This document shows, piece by piece, positions 21,396 to 31,648 of a DNA stretch of 64,000 nt. Source of the DNA: Triglochin maritima (Eukaryota > Streptophyta > Magnoliopsida > Alismatales > Juncaginaceae); assembly GCA_963682175.1 (NCBI GenBank), contig OY821775.1, forward strand, positions 10,326,501 to 10,390,500, read 5' to 3'. Within the stretch, counting starts at the first letter, position 1; the number at the start of each line of letters is the position of its first letter. The translations under genes and the position numbers were made by a program. Below the pieces are notes generated by a model that was not told the DNA's origin, made no database searches, and saw only the letters and a list, made by a program, of their open reading frames with translations.

Positions 21396-22862
21396 ATGGC
21401 TGGGTTGATATTGGACAAGGCTAAGGATTATGTCGTCCAGAAGATCGCCGACATCGAGAAGCCGCAGGCCGAGCTCTCCGGCGTGTCGGTGAAGGGTTTG
21501 AACCGTGACTCCGCGACGTTCATGAGCCACGTCGATATCTCCAACCCCTACAACCGTGCTCTGCCCATTTGCGAGATCTCGTATATCTTGAAGAGCGCCG
21601 GCAGGTGCATGCTTTATTTGAAACTTTCAGAATTTACAAATTAAAAATTATTTAGTTGATTATAAACTAACCTTACAACATCAATTCATAAATCACAAAT
21701 GAGAAAAGTTCAATTTGATTTCTTTTACTACAATCTACGTCTATAACATGTTTTTCTTAATATAAAAAATACAAAAAAAAACTTTTGCAAGCCATTATAG
21801 TTGACTTGTTAATTTACATTCCACCAATCAAAATCATTAATTTTGAATTCATTTCTTACTCCACCAACAAAATTGTTAATTCTTAATTATGATATCAAAA
21901 TCTAATTTACCACTTTTAACATGGGGACATAATTAAGAACCAAACTAATTGACACAATTGTTTTACTATGGGAAGCAATTTAGAGTGCAAATGACTTGGA
22001 TATCATAAAATATTAGAGAATATTGATGATATTGTTTGTTATCTCAATGGTACTTATAAGAGAATGTATTTTGGGTTAAAAAAATGGGATGCCCAAAAGT
22101 ACTTCAAGTTTTTTTTAGTACTTCTAATTTAGTCTTGTAATTTTTGCAAAACTCAGCTATTTTTGAATTTCACATGCAAACATTGAACAGATCGAGGATT
22201 GTATTTTTGAATTCCTAGTCGGGGAATTTTTAAAATACCCTTGTGTTTAATTTTTTTTATTTTACTTAAAATATCATTGTTAAAGGTTAAATTAATGTTA
22301 AAAATCATTAATTTAAATTTTTAGTTTGTTTACAAATTAATTACTATTTATAAATACCGGGTTAACCTCATAATAATAATACCTTACTAAATTATTGAAA
22401 TCTGTAAAACAAATCAGGTTTGGCCCAAATCGATCATTGGTCTATACCGGAATGTCAACTCTACATTTATGTTAGAAGCCTGGTACTCAAACAAGTTAAC
22501 CAGAAATGTCATACACGATTCTGTAAGAAGAAAAAACTTAACCACTTACTACATATATACTAGTGTACCTATTTGATCAATTAGACGAAAAAAATATATG
22601 TAGGGTGATATCATCAGGGACCCTGAAGGACCCAGGTTGGATCAACGCAAGCACAAAGACGAAGGTGGACGTGCCGGCGAAGGTGCCATACGACTTCTTG
22701 TTGAGCATCCTGAAGGACATAGGCAGGGACTGGGACATAGATTACGTGCTGGAAGTGGGGTTAACCATTGATCTCCCAATCATAGGAGACTTCACCATTC
22801 CACTCAAGAGCACTGGCGAGATGAAGCTCCCAACACTCTCTCAGATGATCTTCAAGAAATGA
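21396..22862 (+). CDS. LEA14: LEA14-type (LEA_2) late embryogenesis abundant protein
   Basis: Two exons, 21396-21604 and 22604-22862, joined by a GT-AG intron of 999 bases; the arginine codon of KSAGR is split by the intron. The product of about 155 residues has the LEA14 pattern: LDKAKDYVVQKIADIEKPQA at the start, SHVDISNPYNRALPICEISY (WHy/LEA_2 beta-sandwich), VISSGTLKDPGWI, then KVPYDFLLSILKDIGRDWDI, DYVLEVGLTIDLPIIGDFTI and the end KLPTLSQMIFKK. LEA_2 proteins are folded, unlike most LEA proteins, and accumulate in desiccation, salt or light stress (family knowledge). The start at 21396 gives MAGLILDKAKDYV, the common family N-terminus, and fits the TATA box; 21387 and 21363 are in-frame alternatives. 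No damage is seen. Confidence 0.9.
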
Positions 22863-23794
22863 CGCGTTATCGCCTACTCAGGTGGTCTGCGAATTAATAA
22901 TTTAAGTTGATGTGTGAAATAATTCAGGATTCAGCAACGAAATATTACTATAGTGTGGGCATTAATGTAGTGTTGAATGGCTAAAACCTTGTGGTACTTT
23001 AGACTCTTTAGATACTACATTACCGAAATGTGTAACAGGTCGAGCTGTTAAATGTTGAAAGAGCCCAAAATTTGCGACCAGAAAGAAATGATTGAGCAAA
23101 AAGGGGAGTTCATTTTCGTTCATGATGAATCAGTTTCTACTCATTTTCGCCTTTCTCGACGCTTTCCGATTAGAAGAGTTTTACACAACGCGGGAGGATT
23201 AAAGAAGAAGAAAATCAAGAGAGATTTGTGTGTAATCAAATTTAACACACTTGGTGTTTAGTAGTATGTTTGTATGGACTGATGACAAACTAAATTCAAG
23301 GAGAACCAAACTTATAATGAAATAAGACAGCCATGGAGGAAACAAAATGTTCATGGAGAGGTGGGGTTTAAACAAGGGAAATTGTTATTATATGGTTCTA
23401 GAAACGACAATTTTTTATCATAAGAAAACTACAAATTTTCTTTAAAAAACGGTAACTGAGTTCGATAAATTAATACTTGGAAAATGGTATATGGTTGCCT
23501 ACTTGCTAACATATCACGTAATTTTTTCTCGAAATAACGCATCAGTAAGTTGTCGTTCGGTAAATGATCCTCATTAGATAACGCAATTGGTTCTTCGGAA
23601 TACTCATTGTTAAGAAACAAAACATTGTAACTATTGTAGTGGACAAAAAAAGACTTTTTTAAAGTAAGTTAAACATTGTAATTTTTTTTTACTTATTTGA
23701 AGCATTATGTTGTATATGCATTCTGAAGATTTTGTCTGATGTTGATAAGAAAGTACAATACACTTCGTGCAAGAGAAGTATTTCGGGTAATATT
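22863..23794. other. Intergenic region before element B
   Basis: No supported gene. Its last bases ATATT (23790-23794) are the left target duplication of copia element B. Confidence 0.5.
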
Positions 23795-23842
23795 TGTTGA
23801 ATATTGACTTATCTTTGTTAAGGAATCAAATCCAAGAAGAGT

Positions 23843-24298
23843 CGGTCGACCGGATTGGATTCGGTCTACCGACACACAACCCAGGAAATTTTCGGCGAAG
23901 ACGGGTCGGTCTACCGAATTGGATTCGGTACACCGAACCGAGGATTCCAGGCACTTCGTATGTAGCTGGGATCGGACGACCGAATTGGATTCGGTCTACC
24001 GTCAGAAGGTTTCAAGCACTTCGGAACAACGGTTTCGGTAAACCGTTGAGGAGATTTTTGGTGTTCCGAGAATCTGGAAAGTGCCTGTCCAAGTTGGCAC
24101 GGATCACCGAGGGGCACTCGGTCAACCGGAGGGTTGTTAGAAGATTCGTTAGTTCGTGGAAGAATCGTTCTCGCGGTCCACCGAGACGCGCAAGAATCGT
24201 TCCCTCGGTCAACCGGGAAGGATTCGGTTAACCGAATCGGACCAGGAATCGTTCCTGTTGAAGCAGTCACGGTTAACCGAACGAGCATCGGTTAACCG
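23843..24298. repeat. Array of 14 palindromic boxes (element B, 5' LTR)
   Basis: Boxes start at 23843, 23862, 23907, 23926, 23973, 23992, 24036, 24100, 24119, 24174, 24206, 24225, 24270 and 24289. Twelve fit CGGT-NN-ACCG exactly; the two at 23973 and 24100 have CGGA as left half. The central dinucleotides are CG, CT, CT, AC, CG, CT, AA, TC, CA, CC, CA, TA, TA and TA, so half-sites and spacing are kept while the centre varies. Many boxes come in pairs 19 bases apart. The array ends 56 bases before the TATA box. Confidence 0.9.
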
Positions 24299-24354
24299 TG
24301 TCCCCATGAATAGTTCTATTCGGTTTTGCTTAATTGTAGCTCGGTTTTTGAGTC

Positions 24355-24361
24355 TATAAAA
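24355..24361 (+). promoter_or_regulatory. TATA box of element B 5' LTR
   Basis: TATAAAA in the context AGTCTATAAAAGG. The 3' LTR carries the same box at about 29394-29400. Confidence 0.7.
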
Positions 24362-24772
24362 GGACTTGTTTGTTCTTCAATGTAACACACGAAAATTATC
24401 AATAGTTTCCTTCATTGTGAGTTGAGAGATTAAGGCTAGAGATAGATCTAGAGTGCTTTGGGAGACACATTGCTTCCAATCATTTGTAATCTCTGTTGCT
24501 TCTCTTGTTGGAGAAAGCGGAAGAAGGAAAGGAAACCCACAGGAGACCCCCCAAGGACGTAGGCATGTTGCCGAACCTTGTAAATCACGTGTGTCGTGGT
24601 TGTTTCAGGTGTGCATTTGTCTTTGCTTGTTTTATATCCATCTTATTAGTGTTCTTGTTGCAATTGAGTTTGGGAGAGGGTCCGAAGTTAATTCCGCATT
24701 CAATATTCGATTTATTCGTGGTGCGTGTAATCCGTGTCGTGTTAGTGCATATTAGATCCCCCTCCCAATAGC

Positions 24773-24784
24773 TGGTATCAGAGC
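24773..24784 (+). other. Primer binding site of element B
   Basis: TGGTATCAGAGC begins two bases after the 5' LTR and is of the initiator-Met tRNA type. Confidence 0.9.
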
Positions 24785-24799
24785 CAGGTTGCACTTACG

Positions 24800-27700
24800 A
24801 TGGCGGAGGAAGGGCGGAATTTTCGGGTGGAGAAATTCACCGGGAAAGGGAACTTCTCAGCGTGGCAACGGAGGGTTCGTGCGTTGATGTCTCAAACGGA
24901 CGGGCTATTGCTGACGTTGGATGGGGTTGAGAAGAAGTCGTCGAAGATGACCGACGAAAAGTGGGAGAGTCTGAATCTCCGGGCTATTGGAATCATCGAG
25001 TTGTGCCTCTCGGATGATTTGCTTTTCGAGGAATCGGCGAAGACCGCGGCAGAATATTGGAAACTTCTGGAGGAGAGGTTCATGAAGAAGAGCCTTAGCA
25101 ACAAGTTGAATCTGAAGCGTCAGCTGTACATGCTTCGGATGAAGGAGAACACGCCGTTCATTGAGCATCTCTCGGTGTTCAATAAGTTGATAGCTGATCT
25201 GACTCAGCTTGAGGACAAGATGGAGGATTTAGACAAGGCAATGTTGTTATTGACGTCGCTGCCGGACTCGTATGAGAATTTGGTGAATACGATCATATAT
25301 GACAAGGATTCGTTGGTGTTGGAGGAGGTCAAGGGCACGCTGATCTCCTACAATGCAAGAAAGAATTCGAGTAGTAACTCTTTCGAGAAGGGTGAAGGAT
25401 TGATCGCAGCACCGGAAAGGGACAGGACGGGTAACAAAGGAAGAAACAACGGTAAAGGGCGGTCCAAATCAAAGGGGATATCCTTTGAATGTTTTTCTGC
25501 AAGAAGGTTGGTCATATGAAGCGTGATTGTAGGGCCTTCAAGGAGTCGCTGCAGAAAGGGAAAGACGGGTACAACTCCGCTAGCGTGGTGGAGGAGAAGA
25601 ACGAAGTCGACGTTCTAACGGCTTGCGCTGCAGGTATTGATAAATCATCATCTGGATGGATTTTGGATACAGGAGCATCTTTTCACATGTGCCCGGATAA
25701 GGAGTGGTTCACATCCTATGAACCACTGAAAGGAGGGATCGTTGTTATGGGCAACGATGCACCGTGCACTACCGTCGGTATTGGTTCCGTACAGTTCAAG
25801 ATGTTCGATGGGTGCATTCGAACGCTGACGGGTGTGCGTCGCGTACCGGAGTTGAAGAAGAATCTGATATCTCTAGGAGAGCTTGATACTCTCGGGTGGA
25901 GATGGTCCGGCGGGGACGGAAAGATCAAGGTCACTCATGGGGCGATGACAGTGATAAAGGGAACCAAGGTGGGCAACTTGTATTGGATGCTCGGGAATGT
26001 AGTAGCAGGAAAAGGTGCAGCAAATGTTGCACGCGACGAAGACAGCACCGCACTTTGGCATATGAGGCTTGGTTATATGTCGGAAAAGGGTTTGTGTGAG
26101 CTACACAAACAGGGATTGTTGAAGGGTGTTAAGAGCTGCAAATTGGATTTTTGCAAGTATTGTGTCTTCGGTAAACAACACATGATTCGATTCAAGACGG
26201 CTATCCACAAGACGAAGGAAATTCTGGAATATGTGCACTCAGACGTCTGGGGACCGGCTCAGGTTCGGTCAAAGGGTGGAGCCGAATATTTCGTCACATT
26301 CATAGACGACTTCTCAAGGAAGGTATGAGTTTATTTTCTGAAAAATAAATTTGATGTCTTTGATAAGTTTAAAGCATGGAAGGCCCAAGTAGAGAAAAGT
26401 ACAGGAAAATTTGTTAAGTACTTACGGACAGATAATGGAGGTGAGTACACCTCAAGGGAGTTTGCAAGTTTCTGTGAGAAAGAAAGCGTCACGAGGCATT
26501 TCACTACACCGCGGAGTCCGGAACAAAACGGCGTAGCTGAAAGGATGAACAGAACACTATGCGAACGGGCAAGGAGCATGAGGCTTCATGCAAATCTGTC
26601 AAAGGATTTCTGGGCGGAAGCAGTAGATCTTGCTTGCTACTTGGTAAATATCTCACCGTCTTCAGCACTTGAATTAAAGACGCCTCAGGAAGTGTAGACA
26701 GGTGAGCAATTTGATTACTCGAGGCTTAGGATATTTGGATGCAAAGCCTATGCGTTGGTCGATGAGACACAACGGTCGAAGCTGGATTCGAAATCGAAGG
26801 AGTGCATATTCCTTGGTTACGATAGGACGGTGAAAGGATATAAGCTTTGGGATCCGGTGAGCAAGAAGGTACTCCTACGGAGTAATGTGGTCTTTGATGA
26901 GACGAGTTTGCTCAAGGGCCTTGAGGAGAAAGAGCAGCAAGAGGTTCCCATGCAGGAAGAGGAAATTGAAGATGGGGTCACGACTTCAAGGGAAGAATCG
27001 AATCAAGAAGTTCAGCAAGAAACAATGGACTCACGAGTAGAGGAGGAAGCTGAGCAAGAGAGTATTGCTCAAGGAAGACAGAGGAGGATCACAAAGGCAC
27101 CGGTGAGGTATGGTCACGATGATGCTAGTATTGCGTTTGCACTTGTTACCAAATGTGGGGACCCTTGCACATTCGAAGAAGCTATTGAGCAGGAGGACAG
27201 GAACAAGTGGATGGTGGCCATGACCGAAGAGATGGAGTCTCTTCATAAGAATCAAACTTGGGAGTTAACGGAGCTTCCCAAGGGAAAGCGCGTGATTGGG
27301 TGCAAGTGGATCTTCAGGAAGAAGGAAGGGTCTTCTCCTATGGAGGAGATAAAATATAAAGCAAGGTTGGTGGTAAAAGGATATGCTCAGAAGGAAGGGG
27401 TCGATTACAACGAGATCTTCTCACCCGTTGTAAAGCATACCTCTATTAGAGTGTTGTTAGCTATGGTAGCTATGAACAACATGGAGTTAGAGCAGATGGA
27501 CGTGAAGACAACTATTCTTCACGGGCACATAGAGGAAGAAATCTATATGAGGCAGCCGGATGGGTTCATCACACAAGGCAAGGAAGGACAAGTATGCAAA
27601 CTGAAGAAGTCCCTCTATGGACTTAAGCAATCGCCGAGGCAGTGGTACAAAAGGTTCGATTTATTTATGATTAATAATGATTTTGTACGTTGCGATTATG

Positions 27701-28728
27701 ATAGTTGTGTATACTTGCGGAGTCTTGGAGACGGCACACACGTCTTCTTGCTTTTGTATGTTGATGATATGTTGATCGCGGCTAAGGAGATGAAGCATAT
27801 AGATGATCTCAAACTGAAGCTTCACGGAGAGTTTGAGATGAAAGACCTCGGGAGTGCAAAGAAGATTGTCGGTATGGAAATCTCCAGGAATACCGAGAGA
27901 GGTGAAATTCTGCTCACTCAAAGGAGTTATATCCGGAAGATACTCGAGAGGTACAATCTCGAGAACGCCAAGCAGGTGGCCACACCTATTAGTGCTCACT
28001 TCAAGCTCTCGTTGAAGTGCAGCCCCTCTACTGAAAAGGAAAGGAGAGATATGGAGAGAGTTCCATATGCTAGTGCAGTCGGATCCGTTATGTATGCTAT
28101 GATCTGCACTAGGCCAGACATTTCACACGCAGTTAGCCTCGTGAGTCGTTACATGGCTAACCCAGGAAAAGAGCATTGGGAAGCGTTGAAGTGGCTGCTG
28201 AGGTACCTGAAGGGAACCATGGATGTTAGCTTGAAGTTCACCAAAGATGGAGCACAAAGGCAGGTGGAGGGGTACGTCGATTCAGATTACGCTGGAGATC
28301 TGGATAAATGGAGGTCCACAACAGGGTACGTGTTCACTTTGGGTGGAGGTCCAGTAAGTTGGAGATCGGTTCTCCAACATACTACCGCGTTGTCTACAAC
28401 GAAAGCAGAGTACATGGCTGTTGTCGATGTCGGAAAAGAAGCTATATGGTTGAAGGGTTTGGTTAGCTCTTTGGGGATGGAACAGGAAGTGACCAAATTG
28501 CATTGCGATAGTCAAAGTGCAATTTATCTAGCCAAGGATCAGACGTTTCATTCAAGGACCAAACATATTGAAGTAAGGTACCATAGGATCCGAGAGTGGA
28601 TCGAAGAAGGGCAGGTTGTTCTCCAGAAAATCGACACGAGTGAGAATCCTGCAGATATGATGAATAAGGTCGTCAATCGGGAGAAGTTCGAGTTGTGCTC
28701 GAAGCTTCTCAATGTCCTCAGAGAGTGA
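24800..28728 (+). pseudogene. gag-pol of copia element B, three inactivating lesions
   Basis: Gag starts at 24800 (MAEEGRNFRVEKFTGKGNFS). A one-base loss in the T run near 25491-25495 shifts the frame inside the CCHC zinc knuckle; protease to RNase H then lie in one frame. Protease active site DTGA is near 25666, the pre-integrase motif LWHMRLGYMSEKG near 26053, and integrase HSDVWGP near 26238. Stops TGA at 26326-26328 and TAG at 26695-26697 both stand where tryptophan is usual (RKVW, EVWTG) and are G-to-A changes. RT with LLLYVDDML is near 27750-27780. RNase H has lysine (AAA 28402-28404) in the usual STTEAEY motif, replacing a conserved acidic residue. Long integrase-C, RT and RNase H frame 26755-28728 is otherwise open. 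A programmed frameshift is an alternative for the first lesion but is not needed. Confidence 0.93.
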
Positions 28729-28832
28729 GAAGGAGGGCGCTCCAGGGGTAGCATCAAGCGGTGTCTCATGAAGACACGAATGATGCAGGTTAAAGGGAGA
28801 CTCAGGTAACAAATCTAAACCAATGTGGAGAT

Positions 28833-29808
28833 TGTTGAATATTGGCTTATATTTGTTAAGGAAGCAAATCCAAGAAGAGTCGGTCGACCGGATTGGATTC
28901 GGTCTACCGACACACAACCCAGGAAATTTTCGACGAAGACGGGTCGGTCTACCGAATTGGATTCGGTACACGGAACCGAGGATTCCAGGCACTTCGTATG
29001 CAGCTGGGATCGGACGACCGAATTGGATTCGGTCTACCGTAAGAAGGTTTCAAGCACTTCGGAACAACGGTTTCGGTAAACTGTTGAGGAGATTTTTGGT
29101 ATTCCGAGAATCTGGAAAGTGCCTGTCCAAGTTGGCACGGATCACCGAGGGGCACTCGGTCAACCGGAGGGTTGTTAGAAGATTCGTTAGTTCGTGGAAG
29201 AATCGTTCTCGCGGTCCACCGAGACGCGCAAGAATCGTTCCCTCGGTCAACCGGGAAGGATTCGGTTAACCGAATCGGACCAGGAATCGTTCCTGTTGAA
29301 GCAGTCACGGTTAACCGAACGAGCATCGGTTAACCGTGTCCCCATGAATAGTTCTATTCGGTTTTGCTTAATTGTAGCTCGGTTTTTTGAGTCTATAAAA
29401 GGGCGTGTTTGCTCTTCAATGTAACACACGAAAATTATCAATAGTTTCCTTCATTGTGAGTTGAGAGATTAAGGCTAGAGATAGATCTAGAGTGCTTTGG
29501 GAGACACATTGCTTCCAATCATTTGTAATCTCGGTTGCTTCTGTTGTTGGAGAAAGCGGAAGAAGGATAGGAAACCCGCAGGAGACCCCCCAAGGACGTA
29601 GGCATGTTGCCGAACCTTGTAAATCACGTGTGTCGTGGTTGTTTCAGGTGTGCATTTGTCTTTGCTTGTTTTATATCCATCTTATTAGTGTTCTTGTTGC
29701 AATTGAGTTTGGGAGAGGGTCCGAAGTTAATTCCGCATTCAATATTCGATTTATTCGTGGTGCGTGTAATCCGTGTCGTGTTAGTGCATATTAGATCCCC
29801 TCCCAACA
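28833..29808 (+). repeat. 3' LTR of copia element B
   Basis: Begins TGTTGAATATTG and ends CTCCCAACA, followed by target duplication ATATT. It carries the same box array as the 5' LTR at 28881-29336; the box near 28964 has decayed to CGGTACACGG and that near 29074 to CGGTAAACTG. Confidence 0.95.
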
Positions 29809-29813
29809 ATATT

Positions 29814-31643
29814 CGGCTAAACGATCAACTAGTCTATACTAAAAGTAGAGAAATAATCACTTGACTGATTGAATCGAAACATCACATGCAAAATTACGTT
29901 CCGTAATGGACCCCGAGAGGCTTACGCTCGCTTTCAACGCTAAATTCACGATATCCCATTGGACGTGCTCAGGAGATCGGAGGTTTTGGATCATTCTCTA
30001 CCCCCACATTCATTATTTTTTTATTGTTGTCAAAGTTTCTTTGCAAATGATATTGTTTGTTCTTAATATGTTACATTTCTTAAAAAAAAAACTCATTTTT
30101 TTAAAATCAAGTATTTAAAGATCCACAAAAGGTTTCTCAAAGATGTAAGTATAGATTTAGAATTTTCTCACAAAACAGATCAGTTTGGGTATTACTTTCG
30201 TTATATTTCGATCACTTTTTATTTTGATCATTTTTCTATATAAAGTGTGTGCAATAACTTCATAATGAACGATTAGGATTCTTGCATGCATGATGTGGAT
30301 AAAAGATAATGTTAAAATTGCACGTCCATTTATAACCAGGTAATCACATTTGAAACATAATGAGCCTTCTTTCTTTGGTAACTCATCTGAGCCATCGTCT
30401 CTACAAGTTTGCAAATGTTAATTTAATATTATAAAGGACAGTAACCCAATTTGAATTTGAATTAGTATTACTAACCTAATTCTTCAACATGCATGCGTGT
30501 TTTACATGTTTACTAACTTATTTCTCGGAAATATTTTACATGTTTTTCTTAATGGAAACACAATTTTACAAGCCATTATAAATGATTTGTTAATTTACTT
30601 CCCAATTCCTACCAACCAAAGCCTTCAATTTTGACATCTCTTCTTACATAAACTCTTGGATGCCAAAAGAAAAGTTATAACTTTTAATAATTTGGTGGGA
30701 AAGATTAACGATTTTCATCAAATTTGACCAACAAGAATTAACAAAGAAGCATAACGCAAAGACGAAAGATATGATCTATAGGTAAGATGAGGACTCTTTG
30801 AAAGGTGAGTACATAGAGAAATGATTTATACTAAAAAAATACTTACTATAAAAAATATTAAAAGAATATTTTGCAAAGACAACTTTCCATAAAATATATA
30901 TACAGGAAAACTCGTGTTCTGAACCCCCACGATATTACTAAAACGTCAAATCAGTAGTTTGTGAGTTTTGTCAACAAAAATGACAGGCAGATTAGTCGTG
31001 GACTATAAAGCAAAGTGGGGTCTTGATATATGGTAGTTAATTCACCTTATATGGTTTTCAATCCAAATAATTGAGTTATCTGAAGATACGAAATTTGTGA
31101 TCATTGTCTTTTATTAATCGCGTGATATCGATGGAGTACTTACAAATTGATAAATAACGTTGTGGCTGGTCCAGAATTATCAGGGAATAGCTCGAAATAC
31201 ACATTTAGGTCAGCTATTACCGGGTAATAGTTTCCATTATACAATTAGGTACGTAACTACTTTTCACCAGCCTGTAATCCGCCACTGTTGCAACAAATTA
31301 ATAACCAAAAGTCCATACATAAAAATTAAATAATGAGCAGTAAACTACCAAGTTAGGTGGAGCGACTGATGCTTGTGGGTGTTACAGTAATTAATATAAT
31401 AGAGACTATCATTTTATTTTAGATACTTTCGAATTATTAAAGTGAAGCAAGGGAAGCTCGTGGGTTTTAAGTAATACATGCAATACATATTTTCATTTTA
31501 TTCTAGACTAGATACTTTCGAATAATTAAAATTTTCAACTATATTTTCATGTTGAAGCTTATTTTAAGCATTTAGAACATTCTTGTAACCAAATGTTGAA
31601 TTGAAGATTTTAGAGAACTTCATATCGAGCCCCATACAACAGG
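29814..31643. other. Intergenic AT-rich region
   Basis: 1.8 kb without recognisable coding, RNA or repeat structure; short open frames look like chance. Confidence 0.5.
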
Positions 31644-31648
31644 TTGAC

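Larger units (their letters stand above)
23795..24770 (+). repeat. 5' LTR of copia element B
   Basis: Begins TGTTGAATATTG and ends CTCCCAATA; the canonical CA end seen in the 3' LTR has become TA here. It contains 14 palindromic boxes (23843-24298), then TATAAAA at 24355-24361. Confidence 0.95.
23795..29808 (+). mobile_element. Complete Ty1/copia retrotransposon (element B), inactivated
   Basis: A 6.0-kb element with two 976-base LTRs (23795-24770 and 28833-29808) and a perfect 5-base target duplication ATATT (23790-23794 and 29809-29813). By eye the LTRs differ by about 17 substitutions and two single-base indels, roughly 98% identity, so insertion is fairly recent. Primer site TGGTATCAGAGC is at 24773-24784. 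A purine-rich GTGGAGA stretch precedes the 3' LTR. Gag-pol spans 24800-28728 in the copia order but carries one frameshift and two stop codons. Confidence 0.96.

Noticed and set aside
24012..24359. Frames across the LTR box arrays (for example 23794-24231 and 28823-29269)
   Set aside because: They recur in both LTRs of element B because the LTRs are identical, and their Arg/Pro/Thr-rich pattern is the translation of the box repeats.
25480..25500. Programmed frameshift between gag and pol of element B
   Set aside because: Plant copia elements normally use one continuous frame, and the shift falls inside the zinc knuckle, which would destroy gag; a single-base loss in a T run is simpler. Not fully excluded.
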